Translations under genes and position numbers: made by a program
Shown: positions 9,918 through 19,853 of the stretch, in pieces
Layout of the letters: each line of letters begins with the position of its first letter
Position numbering within the stretch: the first letter of the stretch is position 1
The notes under the pieces: model-generated
The model's input: only the letters and a program-made list of their open reading frames with translations
Told to the model about the DNA's origin: nothing
Database searches by the model: none
Assembly (NCBI RefSeq): GCF_000688235.1
Contig: NZ_JHYO01000003.1
Span: 145,305-209,304 of the forward strand
DNA: 64,000 nt
Source: Terasakiella pusilla DSM 6293
Lineage (GTDB): Bacteria; Pseudomonadota; Alphaproteobacteria; Rhodospirillales; Terasakiellaceae
Direction of reading: 5' to 3'

Positions 9918-10685
9918 ATGGCAAGACGTAAGTTTTTGGGTCTTACTATAGGGGGAGCAGCTCTCTGTTGTTCTCTGGCTTATGGCGTCTCTACTGCGTT
10001 TGCACAACATAAAACCGTTACGGTTTTTTCAGATGAATGGGCCCCTTATAATTACTTGGAAGCAGGTGTTTTTAAAGGGATCGCTGTCGAGGTGTTGCAA
10101 GATCTGTTGAACCAGCTTGAGACCACTGCGGATTTTGTTGTCCTGCCAGGAATGCGGGCGTTAACGAATTTTGAAAAAAAATCTGGCTCTCTATATGTTT
10201 CGTTATTCCGAACCAAGGACCGCGAAAACAAATATCAGTGGGTTGGCCCGATCATTTCTTCATCGGTTTATTTTTATAAACGGGCAGGCAGCCCCCTCGA
10301 AATCAAGAGCCTTGAAGATGCAAAGCGGGTGGACAGGGTGGCGAGCCGTCAATCTGGCCTTGTTCATAGACTCTTGAAGAAAAATGGGTTTACCAATTTG
10401 GAAGACACGGCCAAAAATGGGTGGGAAGTCTATCGAAAGTTATTAGCCGGTCGATCTGATTTAGGGATTAGTGACTCGCCGTTGGGGGTTAAGTACGTCT
10501 TGAAAAGCTTGGGGCAACCTTTAACAGCCCTGATTCAGACTCCGGTTAAAATTCTGGATATGGAGTTGTATATCGCGGTCCACAAAAGTGTTCCTAGTGA
10601 GCAAGTGGCTCAGTGGCAGGCCGTGCTGGACCGGATGAAAGCTTCTGGACGTTATGACCAGATTATTAAAAAATATAGCGAATAG
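9918..10685 (+). CDS. Orphan periplasmic solute-binding protein (SBP_bac_3 type)
   Basis: A 255-residue periplasmic amino-acid-type binding protein. The N-terminus is ARRKFLGL, then a hydrophobic stretch and STAFAQ, which reads as a twin-arginine-like signal cleaved after about residue 29; this is unusual because most family members use Sec. The mature part opens VTVFSDEWAPYNYLE, has DLGISDSPLGVKY, and ends SGRYDQIIKKY, all typical of SBP family 3. No permease or ATPase gene is adjacent, so it may feed a distant transporter or act as a sensory binding protein. A similar orphan lies at 46.8 kb. The ligand is unknown. Confidence 0.85.
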   Translation: MARRKFLGLTIGGAALCCSLAYGVSTAFAQHKTVTVFSDEWAPYNYLEAGVFKGIAVEVLQDLLNQLETTADFVVLPGMRALTNFEKKSGSLYVSLFRTKDRENKYQWVGPIISSSVYFYKRAGSPLEIKSLEDAKRVDRVASRQSGLVHRLLKKNGFTNLEDTAKNGWEVYRKLLAGRSDLGISDSPLGVKYVLKSLGQPLTALIQTPVKILDMELYIAVHKSVPSEQVAQWQAVLDRMKASGRYDQIIKKYSE

Positions 10686-10761
10686 GCTGTTTCTCCTTCC
10701 ATAATCCCAAGCCCATGATATCCTTACGGGCATTAAATTTATTACTTTAAGGATGACACAG

Positions 10762-11082
10762 ATGATCGTAACAACGACGGATAATGTAGACGGAAAAACG
10801 GTTTCCCAATATTGCGGTATTGTTTCGGGTGAAGCGATTTTAGGGGCGAACCTGTTTAAAGACTTTTTCGCCGGTATCCGCGATGTAGTTGGTGGTCGCA
10901 GTGGCGCCTATGAAAAAGAATTTCGCAAAGCCAAAGAAGCCGCCCTTGAAGACATGATTGCACAAGCACAAGACATGGGCGCAGATGCTGTTGTTGGTGT
11001 TGATCTGGACTATGAAGTCATTGGTGGTGATCAGAAAACAATGCTGATGGTGTCAGCCAACGGGACAGCCGTTAAGTTTTAA
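10762..11082 (+). CDS. YbjQ / UPF0145 family protein
   Basis: A 106-residue protein of the YbjQ family, pentamer-forming and often labelled a putative heavy-metal-binding domain; its function is unproven. The conserved segments [36 protein letters not shown] and [13 protein letters not shown] follow E. coli YbjQ closely from end to end. I take the ATG at 10762 (MIVTTTD), which has AAGG at a normal distance; the in-frame ATG at 10753 is too close to that site. It is transcribed alone and ends in a symmetric terminator shared with whatever reads leftward. Confidence 0.93.
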   Translation: MIVTTTDNVDGKTVSQYCGIVSGEAILGANLFKDFFAGIRDVVGGRSGAYEKEFRKAKEAALEDMIAQAQDMGADAVVGVDLDYEVIGGDQKTMLMVSANGTAVKF

Positions 11083-11102
11083 AATATAGCGGTATTATAT
11101 AG

Positions 11103-11139
11103 AAAAAAGGGCCACGGATTAAACCGATGGCCCTTTTTT
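11103..11139 (+). terminator. Bidirectional terminator
   Basis: AAAAAAGGGCCA(C/T)CGG arms surround a short loop and the hairpin is flanked by A-run and T-run, so it can stop transcription in both directions between the YbjQ gene and the leftward rsmB operon. Confidence 0.88.
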
Positions 11140-11286
11140 GATGTTCCGGCAGGACGTTTTTTAAGGAGTTTCCCGCACTCCCGCACTCCGAACCTGTCAT
11201 CGCGCACCTGTTGCGCGATAGCTGTTGAAAGCAGGCGTATGGCCTCTACCGATGATGCCGCAACGGGTGCGCCCATGACGGGTGGG

Positions 11287-12513
11287 TTACTTAGTACGTT
11301 TCACACAGGCGATGAAGAACCCGTCTTTGTTGTCACAGGGCAAAAAGCGTTGTGCCTCACCCACCTGTTCAAAATTCTCATGTCCTTTGAGGAATGCTTT
11401 GAGCATCAGTTCCCCTTCTTCCGGCTGCAGGGAACAGGTGCAGTAAACGATCAGACCGCCGGGTTTGACCCAGTTGCTGGCCCGGTGCCACAAAGTCCCC
11501 TGAATATCAGACATAGCCTTGATATCGTCCGATTTTTTGGTCCAAAGCCCATCCGGGTGACGGCGCAGGGTGCCTGTTGCGCTACAGGGGGCGTCAAGCA
11601 AAATTGCATCGACTTCGCTGTCGGGCTGCCATTCCATCAGGTCGGCGGCAATGACTTCTGCCGTGAGTTTGGTGCGTTCAAGATTGTCGTTCACGCGCTT
11701 AAGGCGGTTTTCGTTTTTATCGACCGCAATGACCTTGGCGCCACGGGCAGCAAGTTGCATGGTTTTGCCCCCGGGTGCGCAGCAAAGGTCTAATACGGTC
11801 TTGCCTTTGACATCGCCCAGCATTTTGACAGGCTCGGCAGCCGCAGCATCCTGCACCCACCATGATCCGTTGCCGTAGCCGTCCAGTTCTTCAATACGTC
11901 CGCCTGCTTTCATGCGCAGGCTGCCGTTGTCCAACTGTTCAGCGCCAAGGCGTTTCATCCAGATGGCGGCTTCGTCGTCATATTTAAGGGTGATGTCCAG
12001 CGGCGCTTCGACAAGATGACTTTCCGCGATTTTTAGGGCGGTGTCTTCGCCATAGGCGTTGACCCAGCTTTCAAACAACCAGTTTGGAATATTGGCGCGC
12101 GCGATCTGGGCAGCCGGATATTCTTTACGTTCGCGCTCAATGCGGCGCAGAACGGCGTTGATCAGGCTTTTATACTGAATCAGTTTGGCGTAGTTGGTCA
12201 GTTTTAACGATTCGTTGACTGCTGCATGGGCCGGAACCGCCATAAAATATAGCTGTGCGACCCCTAAGCGCATAATATTCAGGATATCACGCGCTTGTCC
12301 TTTGGGGCGCTTGTCCATACAGGCGTCGATCAACTGATCAATAAACCCCTTGTTGCGCAAAGCGGTGGTGACAACAGCACGCGAAAAAGACCTTGCTTTC
12401 GGCGACAGTTTTTCCAGATGCGGGTGAGTGTTAAAGGCTTCATCCAACGGGCGCTTTTTACCCAGAACCTGGCAGATAACATCATAGGCAACACGACGGG
12501 GCATAGGCGGCAC
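11287..12513 (-). CDS. rsmB: 16S rRNA (cytosine-5-)-methyltransferase B (Sun/RsmB)
   Basis: Methylates C967 of 16S rRNA with S-adenosylmethionine. The 408 residues show an N-terminal NusB-like RNA-binding domain (about 1-135, MRLGVAQLYFMAVPAHAAVNES region) and a C-terminal methyltransferase. Seen: the SAM-binding LDLCCAPGGKTMQLA, the motif IV cysteine in LLDAPCSATGTLRRHPD, and the catalytic cysteine in IVYCTCSLQPEEGE. htpX lies 55 bases upstream on the same strand, so the two are probably co-transcribed. The 147 bases beyond its stop hold no gene that I can support. Confidence 0.97.
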   Translation of the reverse strand: MPPMPRRVAYDVICQVLGKKRPLDEAFNTHPHLEKLSPKARSFSRAVVTTALRNKGFIDQLIDACMDKRPKGQARDILNIMRLGVAQLYFMAVPAHAAVNESLKLTNYAKLIQYKSLINAVLRRIERERKEYPAAQIARANIPNWLFESWVNAYGEDTALKIAESHLVEAPLDITLKYDDEAAIWMKRLGAEQLDNGSLRMKAGGRIEELDGYGNGSWWVQDAAAAEPVKMLGDVKGKTVLDLCCAPGGKTMQLAARGAKVIAVDKNENRLKRVNDNLERTKLTAEVIAADLMEWQPDSEVDAILLDAPCSATGTLRRHPDGLWTKKSDDIKAMSDIQGTLWHRASNWVKPGGLIVYCTCSLQPEEGELMLKAFLKGHENFEQVGEAQRFLPCDNKDGFFIACVKRTK

Positions 12514-12568
12514 TTTCTAAATAAACTGAGGGCTGAAGGGGCCTTATACTCCACCTGATCCGCGATAG

Positions 12569-13480
12569 CTAGCCCCAAGGTCCCTTGATGGATTGATCAC
12601 TACTGGGGATGCGGGATTTTGCACTGCGTTTTTGCGGCTGGCTGTTTGCCATTTGCTTCAGCGCGTTGATGCGGTTTTCCATATTCGGGTGGGTGGAAAA
12701 CAGGCTGTCGGTTTTGCGGGTATGCAGCGGGTTGACGATAAACAGGTGTGCGGTTGCCGGATTGTTTTCTGCCGCGTGGTTATCCACAAGCGATGCGCCT
12801 TTATCCAGCTTATTCAAGGCACTGGCAAGCCACATGGGGTGTCCGCAAATTTCAGCCCCGATGCGATCGGCCTCATATTCACGGGTGCGCGAGATCAGCA
12901 TTTGCACGAGCATGGCAGCAACGGGCGCAAGGATCATGATCAAGATGCCCCCTAATGGGCCAAGTGGATTGTTGCGATTGTTGCCGCCAAAGAAAAAGGC
13001 AAAGTTTGCCAGCATGGAGATGGCACCGGCAATGGTTGCGGTGATGGTCATGATCAGCGTGTCACGGTTTTTGACGTGGGCCAGTTCGTGAGCCATGACG
13101 CCGGCGATTTCTTCGCGGCTGAGCATGTTTAACAAGCCTGTGGTGGCGGCAACGGCGGCGTTTTCAGGGTTGCGCCCTGTGGCAAAGGCGTTGGGCTGGG
13201 CATTTTCCATGATGAAGACTTTGGGCATGGGCAGTTGGGCACCTTTGGCAAGGTCAGCCACGATTCGGTAAAATTCCGGCGCACTTTGGGCATCGACTTG
13301 GCGTGCGCCATACATGCGCAACAAAACCTTATCGGAGTTCCAATATGAGAAAATATTCATGCCCAGAGCGAAGATAAACGCGAGCATCATGCCGCTTTCC
13401 CCACCGATCATAAATCCGATGGCGAGAAAAAGTCCGGTCATGCCAGCCAACAAAAGGGCCGTACGGGTATAGCTCATCAT
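12569..13480 (-). CDS. htpX: Membrane zinc metalloprotease HtpX
   Basis: Inner-membrane M48 protease for quality control of membrane proteins. 303 residues from the ATG at 13480, which has AAGG about nine bases upstream; codons further 5' are not conserved protein. Two N-terminal membrane segments (about 5-45) precede the zinc motif HELAH in [14 protein letters not shown], a glycine/asparagine-rich loop with further membrane segments, and the third-ligand region [14 protein letters not shown]. The C-terminus has the usual [16 protein letters not shown]. It is followed by rsmB and divergent from the SdhAF4 gene, 84 bases apart. Confidence 0.97.
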   Translation of the reverse strand: MMSYTRTALLLAGMTGLFLAIGFMIGGESGMMLAFIFALGMNIFSYWNSDKVLLRMYGARQVDAQSAPEFYRIVADLAKGAQLPMPKVFIMENAQPNAFATGRNPENAAVAATTGLLNMLSREEIAGVMAHELAHVKNRDTLIMTITATIAGAISMLANFAFFFGGNNRNNPLGPLGGILIMILAPVAAMLVQMLISRTREYEADRIGAEICGHPMWLASALNKLDKGASLVDNHAAENNPATAHLFIVNPLHTRKTDSLFSTHPNMENRINALKQMANSQPQKRSAKSRIPSSDQSIKGPWG

Positions 13481-13564
13481 AGCCTGCATCCTTGCAATTG
13501 AGGTCTTCCAAGCGTATTTAGGTAGGAGTTTAACTTTTTCGCAAGTCCTTCTTGAAGGTGGATC

Positions 13565-13777
13565 ATGTCTGACGACCAAATTAATCGCCCTAAATTCACA
13601 GCAACCGATGTGATGCGCAACGAAGCCGGCCGCCCGATCGGGCCACAACCGCCGCGTAAATTTGAAGCGATGGCTGATCAGGTGGATGAAGAAAAAGAAA
13701 TTGGCGGGCGTAAAGATGGCCCTAATCCAACCCGCTATGGGGATTGGGAAAAAGGCGGCCGCTGCGTCGATTTTTAA
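13565..13777 (+). CDS. Succinate dehydrogenase assembly factor 4-like (DUF1674)
   Basis: A 70-residue protein with the hallmark C-terminus [19 protein letters not shown] of the DUF1674/SdhAF4 family. Mitochondrial SDHAF4 binds the flavinylated SdhA subunit during complex II assembly; the bacterial role is presumed similar. The N-terminal two-thirds is charged and probably disordered. An AAGGTGGATC ribosome site lies just before the ATG. No sdh genes are in the window. It starts 84 bases from the divergent htpX. Confidence 0.9.
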   Translation: MSDDQINRPKFTATDVMRNEAGRPIGPQPPRKFEAMADQVDEEKEIGGRKDGPNPTRYGDWEKGGRCVDF

Positions 13778-13879
13778 TATTCGGCTGTAAAAGGTACGGC
13801 CGATTACACTTATTAGTGTGTAGATTTTATTTTGCTCGTTATGGTAAATTGATGGCTTCTTAAATGAAGGGGCCATCCC

Positions 13880-14314
13880 ATGCGTGCTGTTTTGTTTTTT
13901 GCCTGTTTTCTGTCTGCGTTGATCACAGTGGAGGCGCGCGCGAAAGAAACCTTAAGCGGTCCCTTTCCGGCGGAAGTGTTGCGCGTTGTGGATGGGGATA
14001 CACTGGATGTACGTATCACCGTGTGGCTGGGGCAATATCTGCAAACCCGTGTGCGTCTATCTGGGATTGATACGCCGGAAAAACGCGGCAAATGCGCCGA
14101 AGAAAAGAAGCTTGCTCTTGAAGCGCAACAGGCACTGGAAAAATACATCGAGACTGGCACGGTTGTTTTAAAAAACGTCACAACGGGTAAATATGCCGGG
14201 CGCGTGTTGGCGGATGTGGAAACGGCTTCCGGGCAACCCTTGTCAGAACTTCTGATTCAAAATGGTTTTGCGCGCCCCTATCAGGGCAAGAAACGTATGG
14301 GCTGGTGTGGTTAA
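13880..14314 (+). CDS. Secreted thermonuclease-family (SNase) protein
   Basis: A 144-residue staphylococcal-nuclease-like protein with a Sec signal (about 1-21, ending ARA). Seen: [12 protein letters not shown] with the calcium-ligand aspartate, [17 protein letters not shown] with the catalytic arginine/aspartate region, and [10 protein letters not shown] with the second arginine. The C-terminal [15 protein letters not shown] is typical. It likely cleaves nucleic acid in the periplasm or outside the cell. It is followed 66 bases on by the TPR protein, so the two may be linked only loosely. Confidence 0.92.
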   Translation: MRAVLFFACFLSALITVEARAKETLSGPFPAEVLRVVDGDTLDVRITVWLGQYLQTRVRLSGIDTPEKRGKCAEEKKLALEAQQALEKYIETGTVVLKNVTTGKYAGRVLADVETASGQPLSELLIQNGFARPYQGKKRMGWCG

Positions 14315-14380
14315 ACCTGTTTCTTCTCAAGCGTCATTAGGGTATTCCTAGATAAAGTACGAATAGAGTGGAAAAACCCT

Positions 14381-15799
14381 ATGCCGAGTTATTTCAACCG
14401 TTTTGTTGACTGGTTTACAATGCGCGAAAGTAAAGAACCCGCGCCGATGACCAGTCCGTCCAAGCTGATGCAGGGGCTAAATGACGTCACGGTTCTCGTT
14501 GCTGAGCCGGAAGGGGAGTTTGCCAATGTCGAAGCAAAGACCGTCTTACTGGAAAATGTGCTCGGGCCATTAAAAGAACGTGAGGGCCTGTCTATCCGTT
14601 TGTTCCCCAAAACCCTGTCGCGACCAAAGACCGGTAGCCTGAGCGATCAGGTCAAAGAGATTGTCGAGCAAGGGCGCAAATGGTTGGCGAAGGAACAGGC
14701 CGATTTGCTACTGTGGGGGGAAGTCCTGTTGGACGAACAAGCCGTGCGCTGGTACTTTCTGTCGGCAAAAGAAGGCGACGCTGATCTGGGTATTCCGGGG
14801 AAGCTGGAAAATTTGTTGGTCCCTTTTGCGCCTGAAAAAGCCTCCCTTGATGTGCTTTATGCCGCCATTTTTGCGGCGACCGTGCCGACCCATACAACAC
14901 AAGGTCTTAAAATTGGGGAATATCTGTTGGGCGCGGTTGATCCGCTGACCAAATTGTCCACCGGCCTTTCAACCCGTAAAACCCAACCCGCTGCCCGCAT
15001 GTCGGCCATGGGGATGGGGGCGATCATCCTTGCCAATATTGCCCGACGCGGCCAGGAACTTGGCTGGTTCCAGCAGGCGGTGCGGGCGTTTGAGCAATGG
15101 GAAGCCGTTGCGGATAAAGAAAAATATCCCATTGATTGGGCCTTTACCAAAAACCATCAGGGCTGGCTTTATGAAGTCATGATCGGGCATGACGATGATG
15201 CGACTGCGCTGGAACATATTGATCGCGCGATTAAAATCTTTGAAGAAGTCAGCGATATTTTCAGCCGCAAACAGCAAGGTCTGGAATGGGCGGCGGTGCA
15301 ATTACGCATTGCGGCGACCTGTTCCAAGATCGGGCGACAGTTGAGCGAGCCGGATTATCTGCAAAAATCCACCCGCTATTATAAAAAAGCCATGGGCGTG
15401 TATACGGAAACACGGTTCCCGCTGAATTGGGCCGATTGTATGTCGCGCATGGCAAAAGCCCTGATGCTGCACGGTCAGATGATGAAGGGCGCACAATCAC
15501 TGGAACAGGCAGGCGTTGCCTTTCAGGCGGTATTGAAAGTCTACACAGAAGATAAGTATCCCGCCCAACGCGCCAGCACGCACAACAATCTGGGCGCGAC
15601 CCTGTTTGCCTTGGCAAAGCGCGATCCGCACACCCCGCAATGGTTGGATCATGCCTTGATGTGTTTTGAAGAGGCCCGCGCCTATTATCAGGAAACGGGG
15701 AAAACCAGCATGGTCCATGTGATTGATAAAAACATCACAAAAGCCCACGACCTGCGCGAACAAATCGCAGAAGACCGTGCCAACCGCCTGATTGATTAG
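14381..15799 (+). CDS. TPR protein with N-terminal TolB/FlgO-like domain
   Basis: A 472-residue cytoplasmic protein that I do not recognise by name. Residues about 30-170 form an alpha/beta domain ([12 protein letters not shown]..., [20 protein letters not shown]) resembling in layout the TolB/FlgO-like domains of proteins that also carry TPRs. Residues about 215-450 are tetratricopeptide-like repeats with recurrent WF/YP spacing ([38 protein letters not shown]). The cyclic-nucleotide-binding protein at 43.4 kb has the same ordering and a matching GDLLLWGQV motif, so they are distant paralogues. Its stop overlaps that of convergent tsaD. A scaffold or partner-sensing role is only a guess. Confidence 0.8.
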   Translation: MPSYFNRFVDWFTMRESKEPAPMTSPSKLMQGLNDVTVLVAEPEGEFANVEAKTVLLENVLGPLKEREGLSIRLFPKTLSRPKTGSLSDQVKEIVEQGRKWLAKEQADLLLWGEVLLDEQAVRWYFLSAKEGDADLGIPGKLENLLVPFAPEKASLDVLYAAIFAATVPTHTTQGLKIGEYLLGAVDPLTKLSTGLSTRKTQPAARMSAMGMGAIILANIARRGQELGWFQQAVRAFEQWEAVADKEKYPIDWAFTKNHQGWLYEVMIGHDDDATALEHIDRAIKIFEEVSDIFSRKQQGLEWAAVQLRIAATCSKIGRQLSEPDYLQKSTRYYKKAMGVYTETRFPLNWADCMSRMAKALMLHGQMMKGAQSLEQAGVAFQAVLKVYTEDKYPAQRASTHNNLGATLFALAKRDPHTPQWLDHALMCFEEARAYYQETGKTSMVHVIDKNITKAHDLREQIAEDRANRLID

Positions 15800-16872
15800 G
15801 CCTTTTTGCCCCCTGCATAGGCGGCTTTCGGCGCATCGGGGTCAAGGGGCCAACGCGGGCGCGGGGCAAAAGACAGGTCATCGCGCTGTCCAGCTTTAAA
15901 GGCTTCCAGACCTGCCCAAGCGATCATGGCGCCATTGTCGGTACACAGCTTTAAGGGCGGGGCGACCATCTGCATCTTTTCTTTGTTGCATAGCTCGGTC
16001 AAGCGGCTGCGGATGGCTTGGTTTGCCGCCACACCCCCTGCCACAACCAAGGTATTGCCGCCGGGATAATCCTGCTTAAACATTTTGATCGCATTTTTAC
16101 AGCGATTGACCAGACTGTCTGCAGCCGCGGTTTGGAAGGCTGCGCAGAGATCGTTTAAATCTTCTTCCTTAAACGGGCCGGGGGGCAGGGCTTCGGCGGC
16201 TTGGCGCACGGCTGTTTTCAGGCCGGAAAAAGAAAAGTCGCAGCCCGGTTTGCCCTTCATGGGGCTGGGCAGTTTAAAGCGATCCGGGTTGGTGGCTTTC
16301 AGGGCGGCTTTTTCTACATGGGGGCCGCCGGGATAGCCAAGGCCTAACAATTTTGCTGATTTATCAAAGGCCTCCCCCAACGCATCATCAATGGTGGTGC
16401 CAAGGCGCTTATATTTACCGATCCCTTCCACGGCGAGCAATTGGCAATGGCCGCCTGACACCAGCAATAACAGATAGGGGAAGTCCACTTGTTCGTTCAG
16501 CCGTACGGTCAGGGCGTGGCCTTCAAGGTGGTTGACGGCGACAAAGGGCAAATTGTGGGTCAGCGCAATGGCTTTTGCGGTCATCACGCCGACAATGACG
16601 CCACCGATCAGGCCCGGCCCACCGGTTGCGGCCACGGCATCAAGCTCGCTGAAATCCACATTCGCTTCGCTCATGGCTTCTTCGACGATGCGGTCGATAT
16701 GATCAAGGTGGGAACGCGCGGCAATTTCTGGTACAACCCCGCCATAGGGGCGATGTTCATCCAGTTGGGACAGGACAACGTTGGACAGAATCCGCGCTTC
16801 ACCCCGTGCGTCATCGGTGACGACGGAAGCAGCGGTTTCATCACAACTTGTTTCAATACCTAATATTTTCAA
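15796..16872 (-). CDS. tsaD: tRNA N6-adenosine threonylcarbamoyltransferase
   Basis: Transfers threonylcarbamoyl from threonylcarbamoyl-AMP to A37 of tRNAs that read ANN codons, together with TsaB and TsaE. 358 residues; [10 protein letters not shown] at the N-terminus, iron-ligand histidines His115 and His119 in [17 protein letters not shown], and [15 protein letters not shown] are all present. The start is a TTG at 16872 with AGGG nine bases upstream; the nearby ATG is out of frame. The stop codon overlaps the stop of the convergent TPR gene (TTAG). It is divergent from hemC with 82 bases between. Confidence 0.97.
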   Translation of the reverse strand: MKILGIETSCDETAASVVTDDARGEARILSNVVLSQLDEHRPYGGVVPEIAARSHLDHIDRIVEEAMSEANVDFSELDAVAATGGPGLIGGVIVGVMTAKAIALTHNLPFVAVNHLEGHALTVRLNEQVDFPYLLLLVSGGHCQLLAVEGIGKYKRLGTTIDDALGEAFDKSAKLLGLGYPGGPHVEKAALKATNPDRFKLPSPMKGKPGCDFSFSGLKTAVRQAAEALPPGPFKEEDLNDLCAAFQTAAADSLVNRCKNAIKMFKQDYPGGNTLVVAGGVAANQAIRSRLTELCNKEKMQMVAPPLKLCTDNGAMIAWAGLEAFKAGQRDDLSFAPRPRWPLDPDAPKAAYAGGKKA

Positions 16873-16942
16873 GTGTCATAGCCCTAATGCTGTCACAATT
16901 ATGCGGCAGAGATACCACGAATTTGAGATAACCCAAAGGTAG

Positions 16943-17899
<957 letters not shown>

Positions 17900-17913
17900 G
17901 ATTGATTGCAAAA

Positions 17914-17947
17914 CAGGGTCGGACGGATGACACGTTCGGCCCTTTTT
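17914..17947 (+). terminator. Probable terminator after hemC
   Basis: AGGGTCGGAC pairs with GTTCGGCCC (with G-T pairs) around a nine-base loop, followed by TTTTT. The presence of a terminator inside the hem cluster suggests hemD-Mic60 has its own promoter in the next 100 bases. Confidence 0.75.
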
Positions 17948-18056
17948 CTATCTATATTTTTGATTATTCACAGCAATTCTCTTTTAAGCGCTCGCGCCGT
18001 GGTGTTATAGTAAGACCCTGTTTTTTAATGCATGGGCAATTAATACTGGGGGAGTT

Positions 18057-19853
18057 ATGCGTTTACTTATCACACGACCGAAAGAGGATGCCGAGCCCCT
18101 TGCCAAAATCCTGCGAGACAAAGGCCATGAGCCTGTGTTGTTTCCGCTGCTGACCATCAAACCGGAAGCCGACGGGGCAGGCCAACTTAAAAACTTTAAA
18201 GATGAAGATATTCAGGCTCTGTTGGTGACAAGCGCCAATGGGATGCGCCATTTCGCCCGCGCCGATAAACGCCGTCATTTCAAGATTATGGCTGTTGGGG
18301 ATGCGACCGGGGAAGCCGCGCGCGAGGCCGGATTTAAAGAGATTGAGTGCGCCACGGGTGACGTGGATGGTCTTGCCAAGCTGGTTAAGGACAAGTGCGA
18401 TCCTAAAAAAGGCACCTTGCTGCATGTGGCGGGCTCCCGCCTTGCGGGTGATCTGAAAGGGATGTTGGAAAAAGACGGCTTCACCTACGCCCGTGTCGTT
18501 TTATATAGCGCAGATAAAACCACTGAACTGAGCCTGACGCTGAAACAAGAGATCAAAGCGGGTAAGATCGACGGCGTCTTACTTTATTCCCCGCGGACCT
18601 CGACTGCTTTTGCGGAGTTGGCGCGCAAAGGCGGCGTGCAGGCTGATCTTAAAAAAATGTCGGCTTATTGCCTGAGTGATGCGGTGGCCAAAAATCTGGA
18701 CGGGATCACGTTTAAAGAGGTTAAGACGGCAAAGACACCGGATCAGGCGGCCTTGTTGACGCTGTTGCCAGAAGGAAAGCCCGAAACCAAGAAAGAGGCA
18801 GGGGCGGCGAAACCGTCTGACACAGCAGCAGAGACACAGGCGACGACACAAACGCCAGCGAACGGCCTGTCCTTTAAAGCAAAAGCCTTGATGGGCGCGG
18901 CGGTGATTGTGGTGGCTGTCGGTGTTGGGGGCTTCTTCACGCAGAATCTGTGGGTGCCTGCGGTCAAGACCGAGATGGCGCATGCCCTGAAGATCAACCA
19001 GACCGAAGACATTGAACGCTTCATGTCCACGATTTCTGTACGCATGGCAGAACTGGAAAAACGCAAGCAACCGGCCCCTGTGGATGTGCAGCCGTTGCTG
19101 GATAAAATCGCTGCGTTGGAAGGGACGATCGGGGCTCTTCAGACCGAGATCGCGTCTATCGAAATTTCTAATACATCTGGTGCCTCAGTAGAAGAAGTTA
19201 AAGAAATTGTGGCCTTAAAGGTTGAAAATGACCGTTTAAACCAATTGGTCATTGAGCTGAATGCCCGCCTGACCGACCTTGAGGCCGCACAGGTGCAAGA
19301 ACGCAGCTCGTCCGATAATGCCCAAGCACTGGTCGCGAGTTTGAGCACCTTGCGTGAAGTCTTGCGCACCTCTTCGCCATTTGAGGCAGAACTTGCGGCA
19401 CTGGCCGCTTTGGCCCAAGGCGATGTGACTTTGGAAAGTGCCGTTGACGGCTTGAAGCCTTATGCCACAAGCGGTCTGGCGTCCCTGTCGGCCTTGACCA
19501 CGTCCTTTAAAACTACCGCCAATGATATTGTGCGCGCCGTTGCCGTGCCTGAAGGCGCTGGTTGGATGGAACAGACGGTTAAAAATGTGACCTCCCTTGT
19601 GACCATCCGGCGGGCACCGGGGAATTTGGACGGGGAAGGCGCGTTGGGGATCGTCGCGCGGGCTGAACATAATGTGCAGAACGGTGATATCGCGGCAGCC
19701 ATTACGGAACTTGAGACGTTGGCAGGAAACCCCCGCGAGGCGGCACAGCCATGGATCGATCAAGCCAAAGCACGATTGGACGCTCAACAGAGCGTTTCCA
19801 TGATGCAGGCGCATATTCTGTCGTTGTTGGGTAACGTCGGGGGACAGGGCTAA
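18057..19853 (+). CDS. hemD: Uroporphyrinogen-III synthase fused to a mitofilin (Mic60)-like protein
   Basis: One 598-residue frame joins two proteins. Residues 1-238 are HemD, which cyclises hydroxymethylbilane to uroporphyrinogen III (RLLITRPKEDAE, LLVTSANGMRHFA, AGSRLAGDLKG, GVLLYSPRTSTAFAEL). A Lys/Ala/Thr-rich linker (239-272) leads to one membrane span (about 276-298), a coiled-coil region (about 320-430), and a helical C-terminal domain (about 440-598) of the alphaproteobacterial COG4223/mitofilin type. In this class Mic60-like genes lie next to hemD and hemY, so the position fits. The ATG has a GGGGGAG site, and the stop overlaps the hemY start (TAATG). I see no stop or frame break at the junction. 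Confidence 0.9.
   Translation: MRLLITRPKEDAEPLAKILRDKGHEPVLFPLLTIKPEADGAGQLKNFKDEDIQALLVTSANGMRHFARADKRRHFKIMAVGDATGEAAREAGFKEIECATGDVDGLAKLVKDKCDPKKGTLLHVAGSRLAGDLKGMLEKDGFTYARVVLYSADKTTELSLTLKQEIKAGKIDGVLLYSPRTSTAFAELARKGGVQADLKKMSAYCLSDAVAKNLDGITFKEVKTAKTPDQAALLTLLPEGKPETKKEAGAAKPSDTAAETQATTQTPANGLSFKAKALMGAAVIVVAVGVGGFFTQNLWVPAVKTEMAHALKINQTEDIERFMSTISVRMAELEKRKQPAPVDVQPLLDKIAALEGTIGALQTEIASIEISNTSGASVEEVKEIVALKVENDRLNQLVIELNARLTDLEAAQVQERSSSDNAQALVASLSTLREVLRTSSPFEAELAALAALAQGDVTLESAVDGLKPYATSGLASLSALTTSFKTTANDIVRAVAVPEGAGWMEQTVKNVTSLVTIRRAPGNLDGEGALGIVARAEHNVQNGDIAAAITELETLAGNPREAAQPWIDQAKARLDAQQSVSMMQAHILSLLGNVGGQG

Noticed and set aside
11160..11286. Short repeats (CCCGCACT twice) and a CGCGCA/TGCGCG inverted repeat downstream of rsmB.
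   Set aside because: Too short to call a repeat family or an RNA; no T-run behind the stem.
11239..11793. A 184-codon frame on the plus strand over rsmB.
   Set aside because: It runs antisense to rsmB, whose conserved methyltransferase motifs fill the same bases; composition follows the shadow of the real gene.
12569..13876. An N-terminal extension of about 130 residues on HtpX.
   Set aside because: It overlaps the divergent SdhAF4 gene and has no HtpX-like sequence; the ATG at 13480 has a ribosome site and gives the normal length.
13880..15799. SNase gene plus TPR gene considered as a toxin/effector pair.
   Set aside because: The nuclease has a normal Sec signal and there is no immunity gene or secretion apparatus nearby; 66 bases separate the genes.
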